Shown here in pieces: positions 47,656 to 59,774 of a DNA stretch of 64,000 bases (positions are counted from its first letter, which is position 1; the number at the start of each line of letters is the position of its first letter). The translations under genes were made by a program, and so were the position numbers. The notes under the pieces were generated by a model. That model did not search any database and had not been told where the DNA came from. It saw only the letters and a list, made by a program, of their open reading frames with translations. This DNA is from Cerioporus squamosus (lineage: Eukaryota > Basidiomycota > Agaricomycetes > Polyporales > Polyporaceae). The DNA lies in assembly GCA_022592435.1 (NCBI GenBank), contig JABYQS010000028.1:62001-126000 (forward strand), given 5' to 3'.

Positions 47656-48453
47656 ATGGTACGATCCGCTGTGTCCCTTGCATGCATCATGGAAGCTTAC
47701 ATATCTTGCCGCAGCCTCCGCCAAAGTCCAAGGGCGGCAAGATGCTCAGCCTCATAAACTGGAGGCTCAAAGTCACGATCAACGACGGCCGCGCCTTCGT
47801 CGGCCAGATGCTCGCCTTCGACCGCCACATGAACCTCGTTCTCGCCGAGTGCGAAGAGTTCCGCCGTGTAAGGCCAAAGAAGAAGCCTGGCGAGACGGAG
47901 GCGGGCCCGATGCAGGAGATGAAGCGGACTCTGGGCTTGGTTATTCTCCGTGGCGAGACGGTCGTCAGCTTGAGCGTGGAGGGTCCCCCGCCCGTGACGG
48001 ACGAGGACAAGAAGAATGCGGTGCGTGCATCTTGTGCGTTCGTCCGGCGAGTAAAGCGCTGACCAGGGGGTCGGCATCGTGTGTTGTAGTTGCCGTTGGG
48101 TCCTGGAAGAGGAGCACCTGCAGGACGTGGCATGGGCATGTTCCCTCCTGGTGAGTCTCATCTTGTACGCGCATCGAGGCCGCAGGTGTTGAGTGCAGTT
48201 CACAGGCGGCCCCGCCGGTATCGCAAGACCTCCCATGCCCTTCGCGCCTCCCGGGATGCCTGGTGCCCCTGGCGCTCCTCCCCCTGGCTTCCGCCCGCCA
48301 GGGTTCCCTGGCGGTCCCCCGGGGATGCCCTTCCCCCCTCCTCCCGGCTTTGGCGGTCCCCCGCCTGGGTGAGTCTTGTCCTGTGCTCTAGGTAGGAGAT
48401 TGTTGGAACTCACTCTTTGCGTGACCTTTAGGTTCCAGCCACCCCCGCAGTAA
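47656..48453 (+). CDS. SMB1: Small nuclear ribonucleoprotein SmB/SmB' (Sm core protein B)
   Basis: Sm-ring subunit of the U1, U2, U4 and U5 snRNPs. Exon 1 is only the start codon (47656-47658, context CCACCATGGT); the intron begins at once and exon 2 starts at 47715 with PPPKSKGGKM. Sm1 motif: LINWRLKVTINDGRAFVGQM and DRHMNLVLAECEEFR (about 47770-47865). Sm2 motif: RTLGLVILRGETVVSLSVEG (about 47925-47985). A C-terminal Gly/Pro/Met-rich tail (GRGAPAGRGMGMFPPG, then many PPG and PGM units) spans three small exons and ends FQPPPQ at 48453. Such tails bind splicing factors and may be methylated at RG sites. The N-terminal codon exon follows from the lack of another in-frame start. Confidence 0.95.
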
Positions 48454-50510
48454 AAAGTGTACCATCGGAGCCAATCGCAGGCGTTGTACTTTTGTTCCAT
48501 TGTTGTCTCTTCGTCGATGCTATTCCCGCTGCCACTGACATGCAGGCCGAGGTTCATCGCGACGAACCTATATCGGGGAGGCGAGTGATGCTCTACGCTA
48601 ACGTAGGAGACGAGGTGTTGTCTCTCGAAACTGCGGTAGGCATATGTCCAAAGGGTCCGTGTTCAAATCATCTTGCTCGTGGCCGCGAATATGGATGTGC
48701 ATCATGTCGGTGCCCGTCCGTCTCGGTGCTGGATTGCGATTGAGTATGTTGTCCAGAAGTGCAGTCAAATTGTGCGGTGGTGGCGCATCATGGCAGCAAC
48801 AAGGAACGTCAGTTGCAGCGCCCGAGGGGGACGGAACGCGTCTGTTACCCCAAGTTGAAGATGTGTCAAGTACTCGTACAGTCAGTGGTCCTGCCTGTCG
48901 TCTGTTGTTGGACCTAGTCCCTTGTTCTCCAGTATGGCAGTCAGGCCCCCGCGCACAACCTGCTAACCTCCCGCGATGACGCCAGGGGCAGCTGGCTCGT
49001 CGTGATACGTACCCTGGTCCACCACCATCAAAGAGGGTCGAGTAGGAACTGGGTGCTAGCGGTTATGTATCACTGACCGCCGGCTCAGGACACGAGGCAG
49101 GATGGAGGATGACGGAAGGGGTACAAGCTGCAAGACGTTGGTGCCTGATAGGTAGCTATGAGACGGGTGAGTGCTCTGTTCCTGGTAGTGCTCTCGTATC
49201 GAGGTTCTATTGAGGCGACTTATGCGCAGCGCTGACTGTACACGTAGTGTGCTGTATCTCACTTTCAAGATCTCACCAAGACAAGGGTCACTCAAACATG
49301 CCCTACGTTTCGACATTGACACGCTGCACCTACGTACGCTGCAGTCGCCGTTGTGCGGAACTCCTCTCGTTCCGGCTTACTGTGGCCAGACATACCGACC
49401 GTACAAAGCCGTACAAGCCGTTTCGCCTCAACTATATTGCCCCGATGCGTCTCGCTGGTTACGGACCCCGTCCGAACCTTCGTCATCATGCTCTTCACAT
49501 ACTGAAGTATTCTCGGTGCACGGTCTACACTTCCATCTCCGGGATCCCACCCTCCCAGTGACAAGTCCGAACGCGCAAGCGGCTTCGAATTCGCCCCACC
49601 ACCCTCAGCACCGCTAAACTGATGAGCACCCCTTACTTACCCAGAGTTCAGCCGCATACATGATGAAAAAGGCCCCGCCGTCTCGGTCCCGCACGCGGGG
49701 TCGCGCTAGAACGCGTTAGGGCGGGACCCGTCACGCCCTCTGTGGGAACGCAGTGGCCCGAGAGGGTATCTTGCGCGGGAGAATATGGCACTGGGAAGGG
49801 AGGGAAGGCATATCTATGACGTCGGGAGATTCGAGTGTGGTTGATGGGGACTCGGGAGAAGAGTTGGCTCACACGAATCCGGGGTGCGCACTTCCGTCGC
49901 GCCCTGGGCTACTTATCAGCTTCCGCGGCGCACTAGAAGAGTGGATGAGTACACCTGAGAAGGCGGGGTGCATCGGGGACGTGCATCTCCGGGGCCGAGG
50001 TGCGAAGAGGACGTGGACTTAGCGGTACTGGCTCCGGAGGATATCGATGAGCCTCATGCATGTTCCTTCTCAAGTTGTGACGACCAAGTGACGACTGCAC
50101 AGCGTTGTGAGACGGGGTGAGTGGAATCTCGCCGTTGTGCTAGCCGTGAGTTTCTGGCGTTGAATGTTGAACGTACGTACAGTGTAAGTTTGGTGTACTG
50201 GAAGTACTGTACTAGTAGACCTCAAGGCCTTGATCAGCCTGCGCAACGTAAGTAGTAAGTACTTCCTACTTAGTGACCAACGTGGCTTACGTGGGAAGTG
50301 GGTCACGTGCACAACGTTGGTTTCGGAACAACATCATGGTTTGGTTGAACTTGAGATCCATGCGCACGTCTTCCTCCAACCTCGTCCCATATCCTCAACT
50401 TCAACGACGGGCTCAAAGAGTCATTTCCATAAGACGCTATCTATCTAAGTCTTTCCTCTACTAGTGTACGCCCCACAAAGTCGACTCAAAGGGATTTGCG
50501 TGGCGCACGA
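48454..50510. other. 2-kb intergenic region, no gene seen
   Basis: The longest gap in the left three quarters of the window. Open frames are short, overlapping and motif-free. Around 50195-50280 there are several AGTACT/AAGTACTT-type short palindromes. No RNA gene or transposon remnant was recognised. Confidence 0.45.
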
Positions 50511-52241
50511 ATGGGAGCATTAGTATCACACCTTGGTAGACCCATCCTCAAACTCTTCACGAATTCTCGGTGACTCATGATGACGTTCCAGGATTTGATA
50601 TATCTCCATCACTTTTGAGCCGGGGTGCTTTCGCTGAGTCCTATGATGATGCGGCTACACATGAACCATTCGCCGTTCTGTCTGCCGCTCACCGCGTACT
50701 CATATGCGACGAGCTATTGCGCAACATAACTCGCTTCCTCGCCGAGCCTGAGTGCGATGACCTCGACGAGGGGAGGGACGCGCTTGCGTCCATGGCATTG
50801 GTATGCTCGACACTGTCCAGACCAGCGCTAGCGACTCTGTGGCACCGTCTTGACGGCATTGGACCTTTGCTTTCGCTGTTTGACAATGATGCCTCTAGTC
50901 ATGGGGTGCGTAGCTAATGATATTGGTTTTTGGAATTCTATTCGTCTCTGACGTGCAGATGTACAGGCAATGGCGACCGCCGTTACACGGTATGCAAGTC
51001 ACGTCCGAGACATCGAGTTGGACTCCGGCACGATTCCCTCTTCTCTTCTTGCTGAAAGCATCTCTCCTCCTTTCCCACTTTTGAGGCGACTTCACTGGGT
51101 TGTACCATCCGGGGCCGGCGTTCAACCCTTCGCGCCGTTCATAGTTCCAACTCTGTCGGAGCTACGGGTGGACATAACCTCGGAACCAGCATCACCTGAC
51201 GCCTCAGCACTATCAGATTCCTTGGTGGATGCTCTGGACGCTGTCCTGGCGCGACGTTCTGCACTCACCTTACTGGACATTGCGTGGATCCATGCGCCAG
51301 CTCCCTCACTTTCCCACAGCGTCCTGCAAAGGATCGCGTCCCTAACGACTCTCGTATCCTTATCAGTCAGCTTGAACGTTGTGGCGTCGCCGCAGCTCTT
51401 GCTCGTCCTGTCTACCCTACCATCCCTTGTCTCTTTGGAGCTGAAGCATCACGGCGAGTCCACTCTTCAGGAACTTCGATTTCAGGAGGCAACAAGCGGG
51501 TTCACCACTCTACGACTCCTCCGAGTTGACGCACCCCACCCCATCGCCCTCGAGATACTTAGCCAACTACCGATTTGTACACTTGAACAGTGTCACATCT
51601 CACTCCAAGGGAGCTGCTCTTCTGAAACTCAAGCAACCATTGTTCGTGCGGGTGCGAGGATAGCAGGCCCAATACTGCATACCCTCTCTCTCAATTTCCC
51701 TGAGGACGCGTACACATCTGACGCCGGGAGTTACACGCCCCTTTCTGTGGCTGTACTACCCTCAATCCGCGCCTTCGACCTCACAGACGTCCGGTTGGCC
51801 TGGTTGCAGGCCGATCATATTACAGACGAGCTGTGTCGAGGACTTGCTACATCCTGGCCTCGTCTCCGCACGCTGCATCTCCAACCCATCGGGATTATCC
51901 GCAGCCCACCACCTACCATGGTCACGTTGCGTGGTCTCGGATATCTCGCGAAGGGCTGTCCAGACCTCTCGGATGTGGTCATACAGCTCAATGGGGCAGG
52001 GGAGCAATGGGACGACGAAGCGTACTCTCTCTCGACTTCCCCTAACCGGAGACCTGTCACCCTCGACCTCACAACTTCTCTCATCACCTCACCATCGGCG
52101 GCCGCGTTGTATTTGCGTCGATGCTTCCCGGTGTTGGCGTCGGTTCGTTTCAACAAGGTCGAAGCTCGGATGTGTGGGGAAAGCAGGAGAACAACGACTT
52201 GGGACGAATTGTGCACTGCGTTGTTGTCGAATAATAGTTGA
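50511..52241 (+). CDS. F-box/LRR-like protein
   Basis: Three exons are proposed: 50511-50535 (MGALVSHLG), 50592-50905 and 50967-52241. This phase-consistent model supplies a start codon that the main frame lacks. Exon 2 carries an F-box-like helix set: HRVLICDELLRNITRFLAE, then LASMALVCSTLSRPALATLW (about 50785-50845). Exon 3 begins with YASHVRDIELDSGTI and continues as irregular Leu-rich repeats (LTLLDIAWIH, TLVSLSVSLN, SLVSLELKHH, RLRTLHLQPIG), the usual layout of the large basidiomycete F-box families. F-box proteins recruit substrates to SCF ubiquitin ligases; the target here is unknown. The 25-nt first exon is the weakest part of the model. Confidence 0.7.
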
Positions 52242-52811
52242 GGTTGTGATGGGTTCAAATTGCCCTCGACATCGCTCGCCTGTTCGTGTCATCAAGCGGC
52301 CTTCTCCGCTGAGGCGTAGCATGCGGCTTCATGCCTGCTACACAAGTACGCTGCTTGCGAGCTAAGCTTATGTTCTACTCTGTCCAGACGTCTCAGGCGG
52401 GACTCAGTCAGAGGGTGTTTTCCCCGTCGCACCCCGACGGTCCTGATTTGTTATCGCTATGAACGTTGCCCTGATTCGCGACTGTGTCTTGCGTTCCTAC
52501 GAGGAACGCGCGAACGCGTCGACCGCAAGCCTTTTTGTTGCCCTTGTTCTCACCCATTGTACTGTGTAAGCGCCATTGATCCAAATAGGATCATCCACGC
52601 CGACCGCCGGCAATCGTGACTCTTCTCTCTTGCCTTCTTCAGCGTACATGGGAGTGCGACGGTACTTGCTGGTTGGCTCATGGCACGGCCGTCTTCTGAG
52701 GTCCTAGGTTTTGGAAGATCGATAAGGAGCGGCCTTCGTATAAATCGCCCTACTTGCAGGGTAAGGGCCCTCATAGCCCACATCTTCATCCCCGCCACTC
52801 ATCCACGTACT
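52242..52811. promoter_or_regulatory. Intergenic region with TATA box upstream of orphan gene A
   Basis: TATAAA at 52739-52744 lies 68 bp before the start codon at 52812, a plausible core promoter. A GATAAG element lies about 20 bp upstream of it. The left part is the 3' UTR of the F-box-like gene. Confidence 0.5.
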
Positions 52812-53967
52812 ATGTCTACTAGCCACGAGCCGACGATCAACCTCGTCTACGACTTCGACCGAGTGGGCGGCGCCACAGTGACCACAACGCACCAGACTCC
52901 GAAGAGGACGCTCCCCAGCTTCCAGGAGATGTTCGGGGCAGGGGCCCATGTGCAGAGCATTGGCGACAATGCAGTGTACATCGGCGACAAGAGGTCCGCA
53001 TACTTCCGTGTAGACAGCCCGGAGATGCTGGATTTCATGACTGCCTACCTGGCGAAGCGGGCCCCGGTTAGCACCGTAGTCGTTCGCCCTATCACGAGGG
53101 GTAGCCCGAATACGTCGCCACTCCGAGGCAGTCCTCCCTCCCCGACGCGTTCTGCGCCCGATGCGCGGCGCAAGAACAAAGTGGAACCGTTCACGCTCGA
53201 TACCATCGACGAGCTGCAGCCTTCGGAGACAGTGAAGTTGTCCGATGGGAAGGTCCAGATCACTGTCGATGCGTCCAGCCTCGTCGGGTATCTCCAGAAC
53301 GCTCGTATGCAGGGCAAGTCTATCTTCGACGTCGACCTCTCAGCCGTAGACGAGCAAGGACAATCCATCTCCATTGACTTCACGTCGCATGAGCTCTGGC
53401 TCTCATGCATCTGCCGTGGGCATGATGGTGAGCACTACGCAACACTCCTCTCCGGCGAGCCATGTACTTACTACGATCGGATCAGAGGCTGCCACTTTCC
53501 GGAAGATGTTCATGGATGGCGCAAAGGCGGTCGAGTTGCATCAGGATGCGCTCGAGGACCTGCGCAACGACCATCCGGACTTGTGGTATAAGGTTCTGTT
53601 CTTTGCGCGTGACCTCCTACGTCTCGGCAGGAACGAGGGAGGTCCTGTGGAGCGTTTGGAGGACGCCCAACGGGACCCAAACCAGCACTTCTTCTTCTCC
53701 TCGACCTACTTCGGAGATGGTCTCCCTCGCATCCTCGATATGCCGGGGCCTACCGGGCCCACCCTCCGCGACACTCTTCGTCACATCTTCAGCAACAGTG
53801 AGGGAGGCGAAGTCTGCAGTAGCCACACGCTGTTCCCCCTCGTGAACCGGTTCTTCCGGTTCAGGAAGGACGTCTGGGAGCAACGCGAGTTCAAGCGTAA
53901 GTATGCTGACTTTGAGAAGGCATGGGAGAAGCAAAAGAAGAAGGCCGGGAAAGCTGGACGTCGTTGA
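52812..53967 (+). CDS. Orphan gene A, unrecognised family
   Basis: Start MSTSHEPTINLVYDFDRVGG. A frame-consistent intron of 75 nt (GTGAGC at about 53428 to CAG at about 53501) joins the two open stretches, giving about 360 residues. I do not recognise the family. The N-terminal half contains VYIGDKRSAYFRVDSPEMLD and a Ser/Pro-rich linker (about 53085-53160). The middle has LWYKVLFFARDLLRL and DPNQHFFFSSTYFGDGLPRI. The C-terminus is a charged helical module: SHTLFPLVNRFFRF, EFKRKYADFEKAWEKQKKK and a basic end. No signal peptide, membrane segment or enzyme motif was seen. The C-terminal two thirds are homologous to the next gene, so this is the longest member of a local tandem family. Confidence 0.7.
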
Positions 53968-54354
53968 ATCTGAAGGACTCGGGGACATATACTTACGGAC
54001 TTCACTGCGCCGATCACTGAGTCGAATACTGTCAATCATATGCTTCGTGTCATGTACTATTCCAGGATATGATCCTCCTCGCTCTTTGAATGTACACCTT
54101 AACCTCTGCACGGGGCAGGGCCACGCTGAACTCGCGTTCGTCCGAACAGCGGATCAAGGAGATGGGATCAGGTGAGCTGCATTACGCAATCACTGCAGCT
54201 GCTTCCCTCCAGCGTTACGAATTCGGTCGGGCCTTGCACCATCGATATATTAGTACGTACCTTGGCCTTGTACCATGCTTAAACACACCCCCGGACCAGA
54301 GTGTTCCTTGCAGCAACGCTTCCACCTTGCATCTGACATCTGCCACTGACGAGC
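53968..54354. other. Intergenic region between orphan genes A and B
   Basis: 387 bp with no recognised element. It lies between the two paralogues and should contain the promoter of gene B. Confidence 0.4.
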
Positions 54355-54972
54355 ATGCCGAGCAAATCGCAGGTGAGAGCTTCTAAATCGTGGCGGAGTA
54401 CTGAGTACTAACTTACGGTCGATTGGGAATGTCAGTCCGGCGAGGAGCTCGTACAGAAAATGCATGTTGTCCGCGACGAAGCGGCCATGTACCAGAGAAT
54501 CATTGACATTCGTCAGCAATTGGCATTTCTTTGCCATGACCTCAGGACGTTCTCTGCGAACAAGGACGCTGCGCAGCGCCTGAACTCCTCAGTCCACGCG
54601 CATTTCCTTGGACCCCCGTATCTCTCGCCACAGGATGCGAAGTTTGTCCACACATGCGATCTGGCCCTCCTTCGAGGACCTAGCGCATCATCAGTCCCGA
54701 CCAGTAACGCAACTCGGCCCAAAGTTACCTTGCCCACGTACCTGGAAGAAGGGGTGGATGCGCTGATCAAAGCGCGTCGTGCGAAGGGCGAGCATGACCC
54801 GGATGTGGAGCGAGACTTCGTCCTGTGTACCTCGCACGACCTCGCCCCACTCCTGCAAGAAGCATGTGGGTTTTCGAAGCAACACTTCGAGACTCGCACG
54901 TTCAAGGATGCCTACAAGCGTTGGGAGAAGAACGTACGGAAGACGGAGAGGAAGGCAGGAACCGGTTCGTAG
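54355..54972 (+). CDS. Orphan gene B, shorter paralogue of gene A
   Basis: An 18-nt first exon (MPSKSQ, 54355-54372) joins across a 63-nt intron (GTGAGA...CAG) to 54436-54972, about 185 residues. Aligned by eye with gene A, IRQQLAFLCHDLRTF matches LWYKVLFFARDLLRL, and the end SHDLAPLLQEACGFSKQHFE, TRTFKDAYKRWEKNVRK matches A's SHTLFPLVNRFFRF, REFKRKYADFEKAWEK. The N-terminal half of A is missing. An acidic/basic segment (KARRAKGEHDPDVERDFVLC) precedes the C-terminal module. No known domain was recognised. If the tiny first exon is wrong, an internal start at 54460 (MHVVRDEAA) would remain. Function unknown. Confidence 0.6.
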
Positions 54973-55007
54973 CACGATGTCTACGGGTATCAATGTAACA
55001 GATCGTC

Positions 55008-55235
55008 ATGTTTAGATGTATGTTCAAAATGTGGACCACTGGGAGTCAGACTATCATACATGGACAGATGATGATGCCGATTTCGTCGCATGACCTGGCC
55101 CCGCTGCTGCAGGAGGCCTGTGAGTTCCCGAAGGAGTATTTCGAGACGCGGGCGTTCAAGGACGCGTACAAGCGTTGGGAGAAGGAAGTGAGGAAGGCGG
55201 CGAAGAAGGGACGAGGCGGAGCTCGGCCAGTCTGA
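55008..55235 (+). pseudogene. Fragment C: duplicated C-terminal module of the orphan family
   Basis: Starting 36 nt after the stop of gene B, this stretch carries only the C-terminal module: SHDLAPLLQEACEFPKEYFE then TRAFKDAYKRWEKEVRKAAK (55083-55205), closely matching gene B (54828-54955) at protein and DNA level. The codons before it (MFRCMFKMWTTGSQ) have no counterpart in A or B. It keeps an open frame of 75 codons with an ATG. It is best read as a truncated tandem copy or an alternative 3' exon for gene B, but a small expressed protein cannot be excluded. Confidence 0.6.
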
Positions 55236-58200
55236 AGGCAAACCCTAACTTGTCTGGGCAGAGAGTGCGACGCATGTGGAGGATCGGCCGTGGCATGTAG
55301 CGTGAAGGCGGGTGGGATGAAAGCGTGACACGGGACGGATGCGGTTCTGTCGATTTGCTGAGGGCACAAGAGTCGATCCGAGAAGTACCTGCCCCCGCTG
55401 GCAAGTTCGTGGCGGCCAGAAGATTGTCGAAGAGAAGGAGAGGGCAGCTAGCCCAGTCGGTCGAAATAGAGTTGAGCGACGTATGTCCCAGAAGGTCGGT
55501 GCCCTGACATATGACGTACATCAGCTAGGACGAGGAGCCTCTGGCGTGTAGCAGGGGAGGGAAGGCTGGCCGCATGGGCTGAGAATGACAGATACTGCCA
55601 TTCAAACGCGGGAGCAGTGGGATCGCGTGGGACTGGCGAAGAGTGCGCAGAGGCGGGACAGCAAGGTTCGCGGGAGTGCGTCGAACAGTGTGCGCATTCG
55701 AGAAGAAGGCGGGGCCTGTGTCGGACTTGAGAGAGCACTGGCGCGAGAGGCCAGGAAGCGTGACAGAGCAGGCGAGAACACGAACACAGAGGCAGTCTGC
55801 GAGGATCCCCCAAAGCAGGCAGTCGCAGCGGAGTCGAATTGCGCGACGGTTCTAGCTCCCGGCTGGCCTTCGGCAGACTGGTCGCTCTCCTTTGACGTGT
55901 CCCTGGAGCCTGCGCGACGCCTGCGAAGCACGCACGGTGACGCATCACAGGGAACACGAAGCTGGGCGCGGGCTCTCTGAATGGCGGGGCGCGTGCCTGT
56001 CGTCACCGGGGCCTGTGCGGAGCGTACGGATGCACGAATGCATGTTCTGCGACGACGCTATCAACTGCATTTGTCCCGCATTGGCATGTCGGTGCGACGC
56101 CCCTGGTGTGCGCCACGCCGCGCCTGGCGAGGAGGGCGACTGCCTGGGATGGACAGAGTGGCGGCGGCAGCGCACATCGCATCGCGCTCTTCTCTGCGCG
56201 ACCGCCTTGGGCAGGCAAGACGCTCGGGGGCGGATCTCGCAGGTGCTAAACACAATCACCCGTCCCGATGCGGCCAGGAAGATCTGCGCAGAAGGGATGT
56301 CACGCCTCCCGATGCGGACTGGCGTTCAGTATCATGAGCACATCGCATGCCATCTTCGGTCGCCTTCACTGCACCTGCACATCCGGACAAACGCATATCC
56401 GACCCAAGGGAGACTCCTCCCCGTCTGTCCCCCAGGCGCCGCTTGGCGTGCTCGTCGTGACCTCGAAACAATTGGCGTGCAGCGTGGGTGACGTGATCGC
56501 GGTGCTCGTCGTTGTCTCCTGTACATTGGGGGACATGCGTGCCATGCCGACCGCTGTGGACATCGGCACGTCAACAGCCATGTTCTGACAGAGCGAACGG
56601 TTTGCTCACCTTTCTTCACAACAATCGACTGTTGTACTCGTGTGTGCCTGCGCTCAGGTGCGAACGTGTGTATCTGGCGGCGAAACGTGGAGGCGCCAAG
56701 CCTCTGATGTCGACCTCGTCTTCCCAGCAGGTGAGTACTGCAAACTACATGGAGTCACGCGCGAAGACCCGTGGCGCACTCGACACGGTGTCGGGACAAG
56801 TGCTGTGAACGATAACGACTTCGGTCTGCTACGCAAAGTCTGGTGACCCACCTCCGCAATGATCTCAACCTAGAGGAGGCGAAATGCGGAAAGCGTAAAG
56901 AGCAGTTCGAGTCAGGTTCGACCGCAACGTCAACGGACAGTCGCCACCCGCCTCAGCTGCCGCGGCAAGCTTGAAGCACCCTCGAGGTTTGCATGCGCGG
57001 GAGCATTGCCATCAGCGTCGACGCGCCAACGCGTCCTATGACGAACCTCAGAACCGTCTGATGGACGGGTGGCTCGTTGCCGTTGCCGCCGGGACATCTC
57101 TGGTGCGGCGAAAGGGCAACCATCTCGCCGCGTAAGGCAGGTGGCCCCCCTCTGGCAAATTGGACGCGGGAGTCACGGACGCAGCGACGCTGGCGTTGTT
57201 AGATTGCGTTCTGCGGCCCTGATCCCGCCCGAGAGGGGGCGGGATGCAGGATGCGCGTATCCGCGATGACTAGCAGCGCACGGGTTGTCCGACTCGAGCG
57301 GGCGACTCGCGAAACGCGTGTCGTGTACAGGTCGTGGCGGTCTCGTGTTCTTGAAGTTGGGTCTTCGATGCGTCGGACTCGATGTCCACGTTCATGATTT
57401 CATCTGTCCCGGCGGGGCCTGGACGGCCTCGTTCCCGCGTCCCTTGCTCGAGCCTCCCGCTGCCTGGCAGCGGCAGGATGTTGGTCGGGTCTCGGGTACG
57501 CCTGCGACCTGTCCAGTGTCACGCTCCTCCCAAAGGATCCGGAGGCGGCAGGCGTGAACAGAGATCGACGCCACGACGCTAGCCCGTTTCTGGGCGCGAC
57601 GAAGTCACAGGCCGCAAGCGGGTCGTTGTCTATTCCGTCCCTGTCGGTCTGGGAGGATGCCCGGTGCTATGTACTTATCATGGGGACGGAGGTATTTGAA
57701 GCCTCTAGGCTGTGATCGTGCCCGGCGCACCACCTCGCGCGACCGCGCTAGCCTATCCCGCGTGGCCAAATATTGACGGGTGTGACATGGCCCATGGGCG
57801 ACGCTGGACATATCGGGCGCGTCTGCGCACTCGGGACCTCGTCGTAGTGGCGCTGTTCAGGGCGAACAGAACGTGCGGGGCGCGTCGATATATGAGGCTG
57901 AATATACTTATTCAACTTCAAGGGACGCGCTGGGTCGCTCGCGAAGGGGACGTCGGGCTCACGACGGAGGCAAATGCATGCGATTTGCCAATGCCCATGG
58001 TTGGGATCACCGACTATTTGGTGCATACTAGTACGGACCCCGGGCGGACCAAGCACCGCGCTCGAGGCTCGGTGTGGACGCGGCGGGCCTGTCGGCCGTG
58101 AGCCAAGTGCCAAGATGCGCTACCGCCATTCCAGATATCCAACGTTGGGGCGGGGCATCAGGTTCGCGTCACCACGAGGCTACATATCAACTTCCAAGGG

Positions 58201-59676
58201 TCGGTGCTGCGTGCAGTTGCGGGAGTTGGGCGTAGAAGCTGCTGCGAACGACAGTTCGTGCAACGCACCTAGCTTCGGGCATGCATTCGGGCTCACACAT
58301 CGCGTATGATGCGTGATGAGTGCGCCCGAATAGGCACGCAGATCTTCCGAGTCTGTTAGCGAATTCGACGGCGTCGAGGAGAGCGAGAGAGGGTGGGAAC
58401 GGTAACCGACTCACCGCTCGCTGCGTACACTAGAAGCAGGATTGGGAAGTCGAGTCGGACGGGCGATGGTGACGGTGACGCAGTGCGCGGTCGACTCGGT
58501 GGAAGCCTGATGTGATAGGGTTCAATATCGCACAAACGAACGTGTATGCACGGTACGTAGTCGTATACGTACACCCCCAGACGAACGCTGGAGCGTTTCT
58601 GCCTATGTACATTGACAGTCTTGCAGTCAATGATATCAATAGCGCCAGTTCGACGTGCGTGCCGTGCCACGCCGTGCATGCGCACTCGGAGTCGCCTTCC
58701 GTTCCAGTCAGACTGGCTTTGACGTCGACAAGACAAGCTGGTGTCGTCGCGGAGTCGCAGCAACCTGGAAGTTGCTGCCCGTGTTCGTTCGTGTGATGGA
58801 GGTCCTGCGCCACATTAATTAGTGATGCACAGCTTGGGCAGGAGGAGGGCCAACAGTCAGGGTCTCGCGTGCGCAACGGTAGCGCGAGTCCGATCTCTGC
58901 GGGCCATCGGGCACCCCTAAAGAGGCATAGGACGGGCGAGGACGGTTGACAACGAGCGTGACAGCAGCGCGTATAAGGTGGCAGGGATATGCTGCAGAGT
59001 CTAGAGATATCAGAGAAGAAATGCGCAGGAAATCCGAGCAGAAAATCAGACGGTCGATGATCCCAAAACTTGGGTGGGGATCCGGAGAGCGGTGCGTTTC
59101 TAGAGGTCGATTGGGGACTGCCAGGCGGGGCAACGATGCGCCGGGGTTGCTGGGTCGCGAGAAGGCGTCCGAAAAGGACAAGCGGCGAGGCGCAGGGCGT
59201 ACGGGGCTGCGTTGCCGGGGCGGGGAGCGGGTGAGACGTGGAACGTGTTCTGGGGACGTTCGCGGGGCACGAAATGCGGCAGCGCTACGCCCGGCGGGCG
59301 TGATGGCGCGACAGGAGAGCGAACGCGCGTAAGCACGGGACGCGGGGGTGGGGCGCTGAGTCAAGGAGGATGTGGTCGCGTCAGCGTTCCGGATTCGTGT
59401 GCGCTCTCAGCCGGACGAGTGATGGTTATGTTTGGAACGACTAGTGCGGCGCTCGACGCTCGTACCTCAGCTCAGGGTCACGTAGGCGGGGACGCAGCGG
59501 ACGTAGCAGTCGTTGCACTCGGTGACTCCTTAGCGGGGCGAACAAGCGCCCCGACGCAAGCATGGACGGACGCAGATGTGCAATGCGGGAGGCGCTGTGC
59601 CATGCGGTCGGGACCGGGAGCATATGGCGCGAGGGGCGGTGAGGGCGCGGTGGCCGACTCCAAGTCAGATATCCTT

Positions 59677-59774
59677 TCCCAATTTGGGAGCTCGCGGTAA
59701 CGGGCGTCTGCGTAGCCGGCGGGAGCATCTGAGATCTGGGCGTGACAAAAAGTGATGTGTTCCCAATATGGGAA
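59677..59774. repeat. Pair of near-identical CCCAAT-centred palindromes
   Basis: TCCCAATTTGGGA (59677-59689) and TTCCCAATATGGGAA (59760-59774) are near-perfect palindromes about 70 bp apart. They resemble binding sites for a dimeric protein, but no gene start is known nearby. Confidence 0.5.

Noticed and set aside
48454..50510. Possible tRNA or other small RNA gene in the 2-kb gap
   Set aside because: No GGTTCGAATCC-like B box or cloverleaf was found here or in the other gaps.
50570..50591. F-box gene starting at the GTG at 50570
   Set aside because: GTG is not a usual nuclear start. A phase-matched small exon with ATG at 50511 explains the frame better.
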